Of a stretch of DNA of 64,000 bases, positions 32,237 to 40,169 are shown piece by piece. The stretch is from positions 4,646,001 through 4,710,000 of the forward strand of contig AP019701.1 of the NCBI GenBank assembly GCA_006738865.1. Direction: 5' to 3'. The DNA comes from Allostella sp. ATCC 35155 (GTDB lineage Bacteria > Pseudomonadota > Alphaproteobacteria > ATCC43930 > Allostellaceae). The notes under the pieces were generated by a model. The model worked only from the letters and a program-made list of their open reading frames with translations, had not been told where the DNA came from and did not search any database. How positions within the stretch are numbered: the first letter of the stretch is position 1; each line of letters starts with the position of its first letter. Made by a program: the position numbers and the translations under genes.

Positions 32237-32746
32237 TCAGTTGCACTTGCCGATCGAGCCCTCGCCGCAGACGCGCTTGCCGTCCGTCCAGGTCGCACCC
32301 GAGAGGTCGGCGTTGGTGAAGTCCGTGCCGCGGACGATGGCGCCCGAGAGGTCCGCCTCGCGCAGGGCGGCGCCGAAGAAGCGCGCCCGCGACAGGTCGG
32401 CCCGGACCAGGACGGCCGCCGTCAGGTCGGCGCGCGTGAAATCCGCCTCAGTGAGGCGGGCTTCCTCGAGCCGCGCGCGCGGCAGCTTCGCCGACAGGAA
32501 CTTGGCACGCGAGGCGTCCGCGCGGGTGAGATTGGCGTCGGTGAGGTCCGCGCGGGTGAAGGTGGCGTCGCGCAGGGAGGCGTCCGACAGGTCGTGCTTT
32601 GCGAGTTCGGCGCCGTCCTGGTAGCAGCGGCGCCAATCGACGCCGGGGCCCGCCGGATCGTTGCAGCCAGCCCTGGCCGGCGCGGCCGCGGCAAGCCAGA
32701 GGCCGGCGAATACGAGGATCGCCGCTGCGCGGTCGCTATGCCGCAC
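32237..32746 (-). CDS. Exported pentapeptide-repeat protein
   Basis: A 169-residue protein. GTG 32746 is used as start (GGAG 8 bases upstream; it overlaps the thioesterase end by 11 bases) and gives a signal peptide VRHSDRAAAILVFAGLWLAA followed by AAPARAGC. The mature part has about twenty A(D/N)LXX-type pentapeptides, such as ADLTDANLTRADASRAKF and ADLTAAVLVRADLSRARFF, which fold as a right-handed quadrilateral beta helix. Short cysteine-containing flanks (CNDPAGPGVDWRRC and CGEGSIGKC) could form disulfides in the periplasm. Function unknown. Confidence 0.82.
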   Translation of the reverse strand: MRHSDRAAAILVFAGLWLAAAAPARAGCNDPAGPGVDWRRCYQDGAELAKHDLSDASLRDATFTRADLTDANLTRADASRAKFLSAKLPRARLEEARLTEADFTRADLTAAVLVRADLSRARFFGAALREADLSGAIVRGTDFTNADLSGATWTDGKRVCGEGSIGKCN

Positions 32747-33239
32747 GTCGCCGCTCCAGGCCGATCGAGCGGCCCGCCTGCGGCGGCCGCGGCACGGCAC
32801 GGTGCGCCTCGGCCATCGCCGTCAGCGAGGCGAGGGCGGATGCCGGCCATGGGGCGGAGCGCCGCACGGCCAGGTCGACATGCACCGCCATGATCTCGTT
32901 GGTCGCCGCGAGAAACCCCTTCTCGGCGTGGAACATGGCGTGAAAATAGTGCAGCCGCTTGGGATCGAGGCCGAGGATCTGCGTGCGGATGCGGAAGGGC
33001 TCGCCCTCCAGCAGCTCCTGCTCGTAGGTCAGGTGCGTCTCCAGCACGAAGAAGCCGCAGTTCGAGCTGCGCGTGTAGGTCGACCCGATGCCATGGTGAT
33101 GCAGCAACGTGTCCGTCGCGTGATCGAAGGCGAGAAGGTAGTAGGCCAGATTCATGTGGCCGTTGACGTCGATCCATTCCGGCTTCACCCGGCCGGCATG
33201 TTCGGCGAAGAGACGTTCGTCGTTGAGCGTGTCCGACAT
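32736..33239 (-). CDS. Acyl-CoA thioesterase (4HBT hotdog fold)
   Basis: A 167-residue hotdog-fold protein from ATG 33239 (MSDTLNDERLFAEHAGRVKP). The helix motif EWIDVNGHMNLAYYLLAFDH is characteristic of the thioesterase-like 4HBT_2 family related to FabT/YbgC and carnitine thioesterases; LETHLTYEQELLEGEPFRIR is the following beta strand region. It likely hydrolyses an acyl-CoA or carnitine-CoA-type substrate; the exact one is unknown. The pentapeptide-repeat gene starts within its last codons. Confidence 0.85.
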   Translation of the reverse strand: MSDTLNDERLFAEHAGRVKPEWIDVNGHMNLAYYLLAFDHATDTLLHHHGIGSTYTRSSNCGFFVLETHLTYEQELLEGEPFRIRTQILGLDPKRLHYFHAMFHAEKGFLAATNEIMAVHVDLAVRRSAPWPASALASLTAMAEAHRAVPRPPQAGRSIGLERRRAA

Positions 33240-33319
33240 GGCGGGGGAAGATAGACGATCGGCCGCAATCTCCAAACCGTCCTGCTCCGAAGCCCCGCCG
33301 GTCGCCCAGGTTCCCACCC

Positions 33320-34252
33320 ATGATGCTCCGCGCCCTCACCGTCCTCGGCCGCAACGGCACCCGCGTGCTGGCGCTCGGCATCCTCGTCGGACTGGCCCTT
33401 CCCGGCCTTGCGCGGGAGTTGAAACCATGGCTGCCCGTCGCCGTCGCCATGACCATGGTCGGCTCGATGCTGCGCCTCGAATGGGGCGAGATCGCCCGGC
33501 AGGTCCGGGCCTGGCCGCGCGTCCTGCTGGTCCTCGCCTGGCTGATGCTGGCCGCCCCCATCCTGGTGGCGGTCGTCGCCCGCGCCTTGCCGCTGCCGCC
33601 CGGCCTGGTCACCGCCATGGTGCTGTCGGCGGCCGCGCCCTGCATCATGTCGGCCCCCGCCATCTGCCTGCTGCTGGGGCTGGACGGGGCGCTGGCCCTG
33701 GTCGTGATGGTGCTGGCGCACCTGCTGGCGCCGCTCACCGTGCCGCCGCTGGCGCTGGGGCTGGTCGGGGTCACGCTGGAGATCGGCATGGCCGAGCTGA
33801 CGCTGCGGCTCGCCGGCTTCGTGCTCGGCGCCGCGGCGGCGGCCGAGGCGATCCGCCGCATCGTCGGGGCGGAGCGGATGCGCACCCACGCCGACGCGGT
33901 CAACGGCTTCAACATGCTGGTGCTGGTCGTCTTCGCGATCGCGATCATGGACGGCGTGACGGACGCCGCCATCGCCGACCCTGCGCTCGTGCTGGTCTAT
34001 CTGGCCGCCGCGCTCGTCTTCAACGCCGGCCTGCAGGCGGCCGGCTGGTTCGCCTTTCGCGGGACGGGCGCCCCGGCGGCGCTGGCGGCCGGATTCATGA
34101 CCGGCAATCGCAACATGGGGCTGATGTGGGCGGCGCTCGGTGCCGACACCGCCATCGGCATCACCCTCTATTTCGCGGTCGCGCAACTGCCGATGTACAT
34201 CTTCCCGGCCCTGCAATCGCGCCCCTACCGCCGATGGACACGGGGCGCCTGA
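33320..34252 (+). CDS. Bile acid:sodium symporter-like (BASS) transporter
   Basis: A 310-residue integral membrane protein with about nine or ten helices. The BASS/SBF pattern is visible: LALGILVGLALPGLARELKP, AMVLSAAAPCIMSAPAICLL, and the second-half motif AAGFMTGNRNMGLMWAALGA, which corresponds to the crossed-helix sodium-site region. It probably imports or exports an organic anion with sodium; substrate unknown. ATG 33320 is immediately followed by another ATG (33323). It converges on the ACT-like gene, with DnaA-box-like sequences in between. Confidence 0.78.
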   Translation: MMLRALTVLGRNGTRVLALGILVGLALPGLARELKPWLPVAVAMTMVGSMLRLEWGEIARQVRAWPRVLLVLAWLMLAAPILVAVVARALPLPPGLVTAMVLSAAAPCIMSAPAICLLLGLDGALALVVMVLAHLLAPLTVPPLALGLVGVTLEIGMAELTLRLAGFVLGAAAAAEAIRRIVGAERMRTHADAVNGFNMLVLVVFAIAIMDGVTDAAIADPALVLVYLAAALVFNAGLQAAGWFAFRGTGAPAALAAGFMTGNRNMGLMWAALGADTAIGITLYFAVAQLPMYIFPALQSRPYRRWTRGA

Positions 34253-34283
34253 GCCCCGGTCATCGGCAGTTTTCCCGCCAAAT

Positions 34284-34324
34284 TGTGGATAAGCTTGCGG
34301 ATAAGGCCCCTCGCCTGTGGATAA
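34284..34324. promoter_or_regulatory. Cluster of three DnaA-box-like sites
   Basis: TGTGGATAA occurs at 34284-34292 and 34316-34324; both are perfect reverse complements of the DnaA box TTATCCACA. TGCGGATAA at 34296-34304 has one mismatch. All three point the same way with start-to-start spacings of 12 and 20 bp, in the 91-bp gap between two convergent genes. This may be a DnaA-binding (titration or reactivation type) site; origin activity is unproven. Confidence 0.5.
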
Positions 34325-34343
34325 GAGGGGTGAACAACCCCGC

Positions 34344-34679
34344 TCAAGCCGTTACGGCGAAACGCTTCTCGGAAACGAGGACAACTTCCACGCCGACGAT
34401 CTGGCGCATGCAGCGGGCAACGTAGTCCGCGAGTTCGCGGTCCATTCCCTCCATCTGGACGTCGATCGACAGCTCGTCGCCGTCGCGCCCCTCGGTCCGC
34501 GCGACGAAGGCCGAGGGCACGAGGTCGCGCTTGGCGAAGAGTTCCAGCACGCGCGGCATGAGGCCGGGCGTGGAGCGCGCGTTGAGGGAAAAGCAGGCGG
34601 TGGTGCGGGTGGTGGCGCCGACGGCGGCGCGCAGGTCGCTCGCGCTACGATCGGGGCGACGGGATTCCAGGTATTGCAT
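34344..34679 (-). CDS. Small ACT-like domain protein
   Basis: A 111-residue protein from ATG 34679 (MQYLESRRPDRSASDLRAAV). The central part, TACFSLNARSTPGLMPRVLE, LFAKRDLVPSAFVARTEGRD, IDVQMEGMDRELADYVARCM, has the beta-alpha-beta pattern and spacing of an ACT domain as in the acetolactate synthase small subunit family (IlvM-like). It may bind an amino acid and regulate a partner enzyme. No partner lies beside it. Confidence 0.6.
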   Translation of the reverse strand: MQYLESRRPDRSASDLRAAVGATTRTTACFSLNARSTPGLMPRVLELFAKRDLVPSAFVARTEGRDGDELSIDVQMEGMDRELADYVARCMRQIVGVEVVLVSEKRFAVTA

Positions 34680-34840
34680 GACGCGGCAGCCTTCTCGGAT
34701 GCAAATGGACAAACGACGATGCCCGGCTCTCGAAGAGAACCGGGTCCGTAATTCGCCCACCGATCCGACGCTGCGCGTGGAACACCATGTCCCGAAGATA
34801 GGAGCGGCAGCGGTTCCGGTCAATGCACAGGGGCGCTAGG

Positions 34841-35287
34841 ATGCCGCCCGCCATGCTTCTTCGCCGCCTGCTCCTCGTCCTCCTTCTCTCGCTCGCCCCC
34901 GGCCTGGCCGGGGCGGGCGAGGCGCAATGGCAGGCATTCGCCGCCCGCGTCGGTCTCGCCGATGTCGAGGCCTTCGTCGAGACCATCGGCCATCTCGACC
35001 GCACCGGGCGCCTGCCGTCGCGCTACGTCACCAAGGGCGAGGCCCGGGCCCTCGGCTGGCAGCCGGGCCGCGATCTCTGGGCGGTCGCGCCGGGGCGCAG
35101 CATCGGTGGGGACATCTTCGGCAATCGCGAGCGCCGCCTGCCGCCGCTGGCGCGCAATGCCTACCGCGAGGCCGACCTCGACTATCGCGGCGGCCGGCGC
35201 AACGCCCGGCGGCTCGTCTTCGGGACGGACGGCTCGCGCTGGGTGACCATGGACCATTACGACACGTTCGAACGGGTGCCGCGATGA
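34841..35287 (+). CDS. Secreted barnase-family ribonuclease
   Basis: A 148-residue guanyl-preferring RNase of the barnase/N1 family. ATG 34841 follows an AGGGG site; the signal peptide (LLLVLLLSLAPGLAGAGEA) directs export. The barnase signature is strong: LPSRYVTKGEARALGW, VAPGRSIGGDIFGNRERRLP, and YREADLDYRGGRRNARRLVF with WVTMDHYDTF. The counterparts of barnase Glu73, Arg83, Arg87 and His102 are all present (in READ, GRRN, ARR and DHY). The barstar gene overlaps its stop codon, protecting the cell from the enzyme before export. Confidence 0.93.
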   Translation: MPPAMLLRRLLLVLLLSLAPGLAGAGEAQWQAFAARVGLADVEAFVETIGHLDRTGRLPSRYVTKGEARALGWQPGRDLWAVAPGRSIGGDIFGNRERRLPPLARNAYREADLDYRGGRRNARRLVFGTDGSRWVTMDHYDTFERVPR

Positions 35288-35568
35288 CCCTCCCCCGCCG
35301 CATCGTCATCGAGGGCGCCGCGATCGCCACGCTCGCCGACGGCTGGGAAGCGCTGGCCGCCCTGCTCGACCTTCCGCCCCATTTCGGGCGCAACCTCGAC
35401 GCCCTCCACGACAGCCTGACGACCGACGTCGCGGGACCGGTCGCGATCGAATGGCGCGATGCCGCCGCCAGCCGCGCCGCGATGGGTGCGGCGTTCGACC
35501 GCCTGCGGGAGACGATCGCCGAGGCCGCAGCGACGCGCCCCGACCTGAGCGCCAGCTTCGGCGACTGA
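35284..35568 (+). CDS. Barstar-family ribonuclease inhibitor
   Basis: A 94-residue cytosolic inhibitor, starting at ATG 35284 inside an ATGA overlap with the barnase stop. The barnase-binding helix and loop read LPPHFGRNLDALHDSLTTDV; the two aspartates corresponding to barstar Asp35 and Asp39 (NLDALHD) are present. The fold ends with the GPVAIEWRDAAAS strand. It should bind the RNase active site one-to-one in the cytoplasm. The pair forms an intact toxin-immunity unit. Confidence 0.92.
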   Translation: MTLPRRIVIEGAAIATLADGWEALAALLDLPPHFGRNLDALHDSLTTDVAGPVAIEWRDAAASRAAMGAAFDRLRETIAEAAATRPDLSASFGD

Positions 35569-35574
35569 CCTCCG

Positions 35575-36420
35575 TCAGCCGAGCTCGAAGGTGGTGATGC
35601 CCCAGGTGCCGGCGAGGTCGATCAGCGGGGCGGGGCCGCGATACATCCGCGCCGTCTCGAAGGCCGGCGCGAGGCCATGGCGCTCGGCCAGCGCCACCGC
35701 GGCGGGGTTGACCTCCGGCACGTCGAGGAAGACCGGCCCCTCGCCCGCCCGGGCCGCGAGGCCGCGGAAGAGATGCTCGGCCCCCGCCGCATCGTCGGCG
35801 AACAGCGGCCCGATCTTCCAGCCGATCCGGCAGCGCCGGACGACGCCGTAGCCCGCGAGCATGCCGTCCCGCAGCAGGGCGTAGCCGTGGCTGTGCGGCA
35901 GAGACGCCCAGACCGCGAGAAACTCCCGCCGCGGCGCCGGAAAGAAGCGGCGGTCGTAGGCGAGCAGCCGGTCGAGCGGCACTTCGGCCAGCGGCACCAG
36001 CCCCGGCTCGACCCGCACGCCCGACGGCGAGCCGCCGAAGCGGACATTGCGATAGGCGAGGACGAAACCGGAGCGGGCATAGTTCGCCTGCTGCGCCGGC
36101 ACGCCGTCGAGCCCGACCACGGTGCCGGAGAGGTAGGCCATGCCCGCCTGCCACAGGGCATAGCCGTGGCCCCGGCCGCGGAACGGCGGGCAGGCGATGT
36201 AGAAGCCGAGAAAGCCGAAATCCCCCGGATAGCGCACGACCGAGATCGAGGCCGCGGGCGCGCCGTCGACGCGCGCCATCAGGAAGCCGGTCGGATCGGC
36301 GGCGCGGAACGCGAGCGCGTCGGAGAGGCCGGGATTCCAGCCCTCGTCGGCGGCCCACTCGACCGCCAGGTCGAGATCGGCGGCGCTCATCACGGCGATG
36401 TCGGGTACGGGGTGGGGCAT
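35575..36420 (-). CDS. GNAT acetyltransferase with C-terminal GNAT-like domain (YitH/HolE type)
   Basis: A 281-residue protein from ATG 36420 (MPHPVPDIAVMSAADLDLAV). The N-terminal domain carries the acetyl-CoA motif IACPPFRGRGHGYALWQAGM; the C-terminal half (GYALLRDGMLAGYGVVRRCR, IGWKIGPLFADDAAGAEHLF, FLDVPEVNPAAVALAERHGL) matches the second GNAT-like domain (Acetyltransf_18) seen in YitH-like two-domain enzymes. Substrate unknown. It ends 6 bases from the barstar stop. Confidence 0.88.
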   Translation of the reverse strand: MPHPVPDIAVMSAADLDLAVEWAADEGWNPGLSDALAFRAADPTGFLMARVDGAPAASISVVRYPGDFGFLGFYIACPPFRGRGHGYALWQAGMAYLSGTVVGLDGVPAQQANYARSGFVLAYRNVRFGGSPSGVRVEPGLVPLAEVPLDRLLAYDRRFFPAPRREFLAVWASLPHSHGYALLRDGMLAGYGVVRRCRIGWKIGPLFADDAAGAEHLFRGLAARAGEGPVFLDVPEVNPAAVALAERHGLAPAFETARMYRGPAPLIDLAGTWGITTFELG

Positions 36421-36547
36421 GGCGGTACGGGCCTCGGTCGGTGGGGTGCCCCCGCAGCGTGGCGCCGGCACCGCGCCGGTGCAAGTCGCCGGCGCGAATC
36501 GTCGCCCCGACCTGGGCGCACGCGGCGACATTCGCTATATCGGTTCG

Positions 36548-36742
36548 ATGAATACTTTCCTGACGGTGCTTCTGGTTCTCGTCATGATGGCGACACTGGG
36601 CGTGCTCGGCGCCGGGGTCGTCGGCATGATCCGCGGCGGCAACGACCCCCGCCGCAGCAATGCGCTGATGCGCTATCGCGTGCTGTTCCAGATGGCGGCG
36701 GTCGGCATCTTCGCCCTGATCCTCTGGCTGATGAAGAGCTAG
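36548..36742 (+). CDS. Twin-transmembrane protein of the HIG1 family
   Basis: A 64-residue inner-membrane protein with two helices (MNTFLTVLLVLVMMATLGVL and FQMAAVGIFALILWLM) joined by a polar loop RGGNDPRRSNALMRYRVLFQ, which carries the HIG1_N signature (R-x-N-x-LMR-x-RV-x-xQ). Mitochondrial relatives modulate respiratory supercomplexes; bacterial members are thought to associate with the respiratory chain. It lies 7 bases before the cobalamin adenosyltransferase gene, a conserved alphaproteobacterial neighbourhood with etfBA. Confidence 0.88.
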   Translation: MNTFLTVLLVLVMMATLGVLGAGVVGMIRGGNDPRRSNALMRYRVLFQMAAVGIFALILWLMKS

Positions 36743-36749
36743 CGGCTCC

Positions 36750-37313
36750 ATGGTCCAGCTCACCCGGATCTACACCCGCGGCGGCGACCGCGGCGAAACC
36801 TCGCTCGGTGACGGCAGGCGGGTGCCGAAGGAGGATCTGCGGGTCGAGGCGTTCGGCACCGTCGACGAGGCGAACGCCGCCGTCGGCCTCGCGCGCCTCC
36901 ATGCGACGGGCGAGCTCGACCGCCTGCTCTCGCGCATCCAGAACGACCTCTTCGACCTCGGCGCCGACCTCTGCACGCCCGAGGAGGGACGCAAGGCCGC
37001 CGGCGCGCTGCGCATCGTCGCCACCCAGGTCGAGCGGCTGGAAGCGGAGATCGACCGCTACAACGCGGCTCTCGCCCCGCTCTCCTCCTTCGTCCTGCCG
37101 GGCGGTACGGCGGCGGCCGCCTACCTGCATCTCGCGCGTACGATCACCCGGCGGGCCGAGCGCCTAGTGGCGGCGCTGTCGCGGCGCGAGGCGGTCAACC
37201 CCGAGGCCTTCAAGTATCTGAACCGGCTGTCGGACCTGCTCTTCGTGCTGTCCCGGCACGCCAATGGCGACGGGGCCGGTGACGTGTTGTGGGTTCCCGG
37301 CGCCAACCGGTAG
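36750..37313 (+). CDS. Cob(I)alamin adenosyltransferase, PduO type
   Basis: A 187-residue ATP:cob(I)alamin adenosyltransferase that makes the coenzyme form of vitamin B12. Motifs: RIYTRGGDRGETSLGDGRR at the N-terminus (ATP binding), FGTVDEANAAVGLARLH, FVLPGGTAAAAYLHLARTIT, RRAERLVAAL and FKYLNRLSDLLFVLSRHAN at the active site. Adenosylcobalamin is needed by the class II ribonucleotide reductase encoded at 52.7 kb. It is in the same direction and close to the HIG1 gene and the etf operon. Confidence 0.95.
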   Translation: MVQLTRIYTRGGDRGETSLGDGRRVPKEDLRVEAFGTVDEANAAVGLARLHATGELDRLLSRIQNDLFDLGADLCTPEEGRKAAGALRIVATQVERLEAEIDRYNAALAPLSSFVLPGGTAAAAYLHLARTITRRAERLVAALSRREAVNPEAFKYLNRLSDLLFVLSRHANGDGAGDVLWVPGANR

Positions 37314-37350
37314 CCGACTTGCCGGAGGGACGTTTCGGCTTGCCATGCCA

Positions 37351-37366
37351 TTGTGCATGTGCACAA
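37351..37366. promoter_or_regulatory. Inverted repeat upstream of etfB
   Basis: TTGTGCA, two bases, TGCACAA lies 86 bp upstream of the etfB start in the 138-bp gap after the adenosyltransferase gene. It is a plausible regulator site for the etfB-etfA-hbd operon; the protein is unknown. Confidence 0.4.
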
Positions 37367-37451
37367 ATCGCGCGCCGCGGCGCCATGGAGCGGGCCAGAG
37401 AGCCCGGGTTCGCCTGCCGCCGCCCAGCATCCATCAGGTGAGTTGTTGCCG

Positions 37452-38201
37452 ATGAAAGTGCTCGTCGCCGTTAAGCGGGTCGTCGACTACAACGTCAAGA
37501 TCCGGGTCAAGGCGGACAAGACCGGGGTCGAGACGGCCAACGTCAAGATGTCGATGAACCCGTTCGACGAGATCGGGGTCGAGGAAGCCGTACGCCTGAA
37601 GGAAGCGGGCGTCGCGACCGAGATCGTCGCGGTCTCGCTGGGCGTTCCCCAGTGCCAGGAGACGATCCGGACCGCGCTCGCCATGGGCGCCGACCGCGGC
37701 ATCCTGGTCGAGACCGACCAGGTGCTGGAGCCACTGGCGGTGGCCAAGCTGCTGAAGGCGGTGGTCGAGAAGGAGCAGCCCGGGCTGGTCGTCCTCGGCA
37801 AGCAGGCGATCGACGACGACGCCAACCAGACCGGCCAGATGCTGGCCGCCCTGCTGGGCTGGCCGCAGGCGACCTTCGCCTCCAAGCTCGCGATCGACGG
37901 CGACAAGGCCGACGTGACGCGGGAGGTCGACGGCGGGCTCGAGACTATCCGCATCCCGCTGCCGGCGATCGTCACGACCGACCTGCGCCTCAACGAGCCG
38001 CGCTACGCCTCGCTGCCGAACATCATGAAGGCCAAGAAGAAGCCGATCGAGACGGTGAAGCCGGCCGACCTCGGCGTCGATCCCGCGCCGCGCCTCGTCA
38101 CCCTCAAGGTCGAGGAGCCGGCGAAGCGCCAGGCCGGGATCAAGGTCAAGACCGTGGCCGAACTCGTCGACAAGCTGAAGACCGAAGCGCGGGTGATCTG
38201 A
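37452..38201 (+). CDS. etfB: Electron transfer flavoprotein beta subunit
   Basis: A 249-residue cytosolic subunit binding AMP, which with EtfA passes electrons from acyl-CoA dehydrogenases to ETF-ubiquinone oxidoreductase. Clear motifs: [72 protein letters not shown] and the signature [23 protein letters not shown] 37452 is the natural start; the open frame upstream has no family similarity. Its stop overlaps the etfA ATG by one base. Confidence 0.97.
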   Translation: MKVLVAVKRVVDYNVKIRVKADKTGVETANVKMSMNPFDEIGVEEAVRLKEAGVATEIVAVSLGVPQCQETIRTALAMGADRGILVETDQVLEPLAVAKLLKAVVEKEQPGLVVLGKQAIDDDANQTGQMLAALLGWPQATFASKLAIDGDKADVTREVDGGLETIRIPLPAIVTTDLRLNEPRYASLPNIMKAKKKPIETVKPADLGVDPAPRLVTLKVEEPAKRQAGIKVKTVAELVDKLKTEARVI

Positions 38202-39139
38202 TGAGCGTCCTCGTCCTTGCCGAGCATGACGGCTCGGCCCTGAAGCCGGCCACCCTGAACGCCGTCACCGCGGCGGCCGAGATCGGCGGCGAGCTTCACA
38301 TCCTGGTGGCCGGGCAGGGCTGCGCCGGCGCCGCCGAGGCGGCGGCCAAGGTCGCCGGCGTCGCCAAGGTGCTGGTCGCCGACGACGCGGCCTACGCCCA
38401 CCCGCTGGCCGAGAACCTGGCCCCGCTGCTGGTCAGGCTGGCGCCCGGCTACAGCCATGTGCTGGCGCCTGCGACGACGAGCGGCAAGAACGTCATGCCG
38501 CGCGTGGCGGCCCTGCTCGACGTGCAGCAGGTGTCCGACATCACGGCCGTCGTCTCGCCCGACACCTTCGTGCGCCCGATCTATGCCGGCAACGCACTGG
38601 CCACCGTCCAGTCGAAGGACGCGGTCAAGATCGTCACCGTCCGCACCACCGGATTCGCCGCCGCGGCGGCCGAGGGCGGCAGCGCCGCCGTCGAGGCCGT
38701 CGAGACTGCCGGCGATGCCGGCCTCTCGAGCTTCGTCGGCAACGAGTTGTCGAAGTCCGAGCGGCCGGAACTGACCGCCGCCCGCGTCGTCGTCTCGGGC
38801 GGCCGCGGCATGCAGAACGGCGAGAACTTCAAGCTGCTGGAAGCCCTGGCCGACAAGCTGGGCGCGGCCGTCGGCGCCAGCCGCGCGGCCGTCGATGCCG
38901 GCTTCGTGCCGAACGACTACCAGGTCGGACAGACGGGCAAGGTGGTCGCCCCGGAACTCTACATCGCCGTCGGCATCTCGGGCGCGATCCAGCATCTCGC
39001 GGGCATGAAGGACAGCAAGGTCATCGTCGCCATCAACAAGGACGAGGAGGCGCCGATCTTCCAGGTCGCCGACTACGGCCTCGTCGGCGACCTGTTCCAG
39101 CTCGTTCCGGAGCTGACCGGCGCGATCGACAAGGCCTGA
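38201..39139 (+). CDS. etfA: Electron transfer flavoprotein alpha subunit
   Basis: A 312-residue FAD-binding subunit. The N-terminal domain ([20 protein letters not shown]) resembles EtfB, and the C-terminal FAD domain has [60 protein letters not shown] and [20 protein letters not shown], the ETF alpha signature. It is coupled to etfB through a TGATG overlap and followed after 36 bases by hbd. Confidence 0.97.
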   Translation: MSVLVLAEHDGSALKPATLNAVTAAAEIGGELHILVAGQGCAGAAEAAAKVAGVAKVLVADDAAYAHPLAENLAPLLVRLAPGYSHVLAPATTSGKNVMPRVAALLDVQQVSDITAVVSPDTFVRPIYAGNALATVQSKDAVKIVTVRTTGFAAAAAEGGSAAVEAVETAGDAGLSSFVGNELSKSERPELTAARVVVSGGRGMQNGENFKLLEALADKLGAAVGASRAAVDAGFVPNDYQVGQTGKVVAPELYIAVGISGAIQHLAGMKDSKVIVAINKDEEAPIFQVADYGLVGDLFQLVPELTGAIDKA

Positions 39140-39175
39140 GCCACGAGCCAAGCCCCACAGCAAGCAGGGAACCGG

Positions 39176-40048
39176 ATGATCGGGAAGATCGGCATCATCG
39201 GCGCGGGCCAGATGGGCTCGGGCATCGCCCAGGTCGCGGCCCAGTCGGGCTACCCCGTGCGCCTGCTCGACATGAGCGAGGACGCGCTGACCCGGGCGCT
39301 GGGCAACATCGACCGCGGCTACCAGCGCCTCGTCGCGCGCGGCAAGCTGACCGAGGACGAGCGGTCGGCCGCGATGGGCCTGATCGAGACCGCGAGCGAC
39401 ATGGGGGTCTTCCGCGACTGCGACGTCGTCATCGAGGCGGCGACCGAGAACGAGCAGATCAAGAAGGAAATCTTCAAGGCGCTGGTGCCGAACCTCGGCC
39501 CCAACGCCATCGTCGCCTCCAACACCTCGTCGATCTCCATCACCCGACTTGCCGCCTCGACCGACCGGCCCGGGCGCTTCATCGGCATGCACTTCATGAA
39601 TCCGGTGCCGGTGATGCAGCTCGTCGAGCTGATCCGCGGCATCGCCACCGAGGACGCGACCTATCAGACGATCCGCGAACTCGCGGTCCGGATGGGCAAG
39701 CAGCCGGTGGCGGCCGAGGACTTCCCGGCCTTCATCGTCAACCGCATCCTGCTGCCGATGATCAACGAGGCGGTCTACACCCTCTATGAGGGCGTGGGCT
39801 CGGTCGAGGCGATCGACACGGCGATGAAGCTTGGCGCCAACCACCCGATGGGGCCGCTCGAGCTGGCGGATTTCATCGGCCTCGACACCTGTCTCGCCGT
39901 CATGCAGGTGCTCTATGACGGGCTTGCCGATTCCAAGTACCGCCCCTGCCCGCTGCTGGTGAAGTATGTCGAGGCGGGCTGGCTCGGCCGCAAGGCCGGC
40001 CGCGGCTTCTACGACTATCGCGGCGAGAAGCCCGTCCCGACGCGCTGA
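39176..40048 (+). CDS. hbd: 3-hydroxybutyryl-CoA dehydrogenase
   Basis: A 290-residue NAD(P)-dependent enzyme oxidising or forming 3-hydroxybutyryl-CoA. The Rossmann motif is [18 protein letters not shown]; the catalytic region [17 protein letters not shown] and the C-terminal [20 protein letters not shown] and [11 protein letters not shown] are the family signature. It completes an etfB-etfA-hbd operon common in alphaproteobacteria, linked to butyrate/PHB and fatty acid metabolism. A hairpin follows the gene. Confidence 0.95.
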   Translation: MIGKIGIIGAGQMGSGIAQVAAQSGYPVRLLDMSEDALTRALGNIDRGYQRLVARGKLTEDERSAAMGLIETASDMGVFRDCDVVIEAATENEQIKKEIFKALVPNLGPNAIVASNTSSISITRLAASTDRPGRFIGMHFMNPVPVMQLVELIRGIATEDATYQTIRELAVRMGKQPVAAEDFPAFIVNRILLPMINEAVYTLYEGVGSVEAIDTAMKLGANHPMGPLELADFIGLDTCLAVMQVLYDGLADSKYRPCPLLVKYVEAGWLGRKAGRGFYDYRGEKPVPTR

Positions 40049-40054
40049 CGGGCG

Positions 40055-40083
40055 CGGTCCTGCGGCAGCCTGTCGCAGGACCG
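40055..40083 (+). terminator. Stem-loop after hbd
   Basis: CGGTCCTGCG (40055-40064) pairs with CGCAGGACCG (40074-40083) around a 9-base loop, 7 bases after the hbd stop. The T-run is absent, but position fits the end of the etfB-etfA-hbd transcript. Confidence 0.55.
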
Positions 40084-40169
40084 TCACGAAGATCGATCGG
40101 GCTTGAGCGGCCGACCGGCCGGAACGACACTCGGTGCGTTCCATTCGCAGCCGCGCAAGGTTCCGATCC

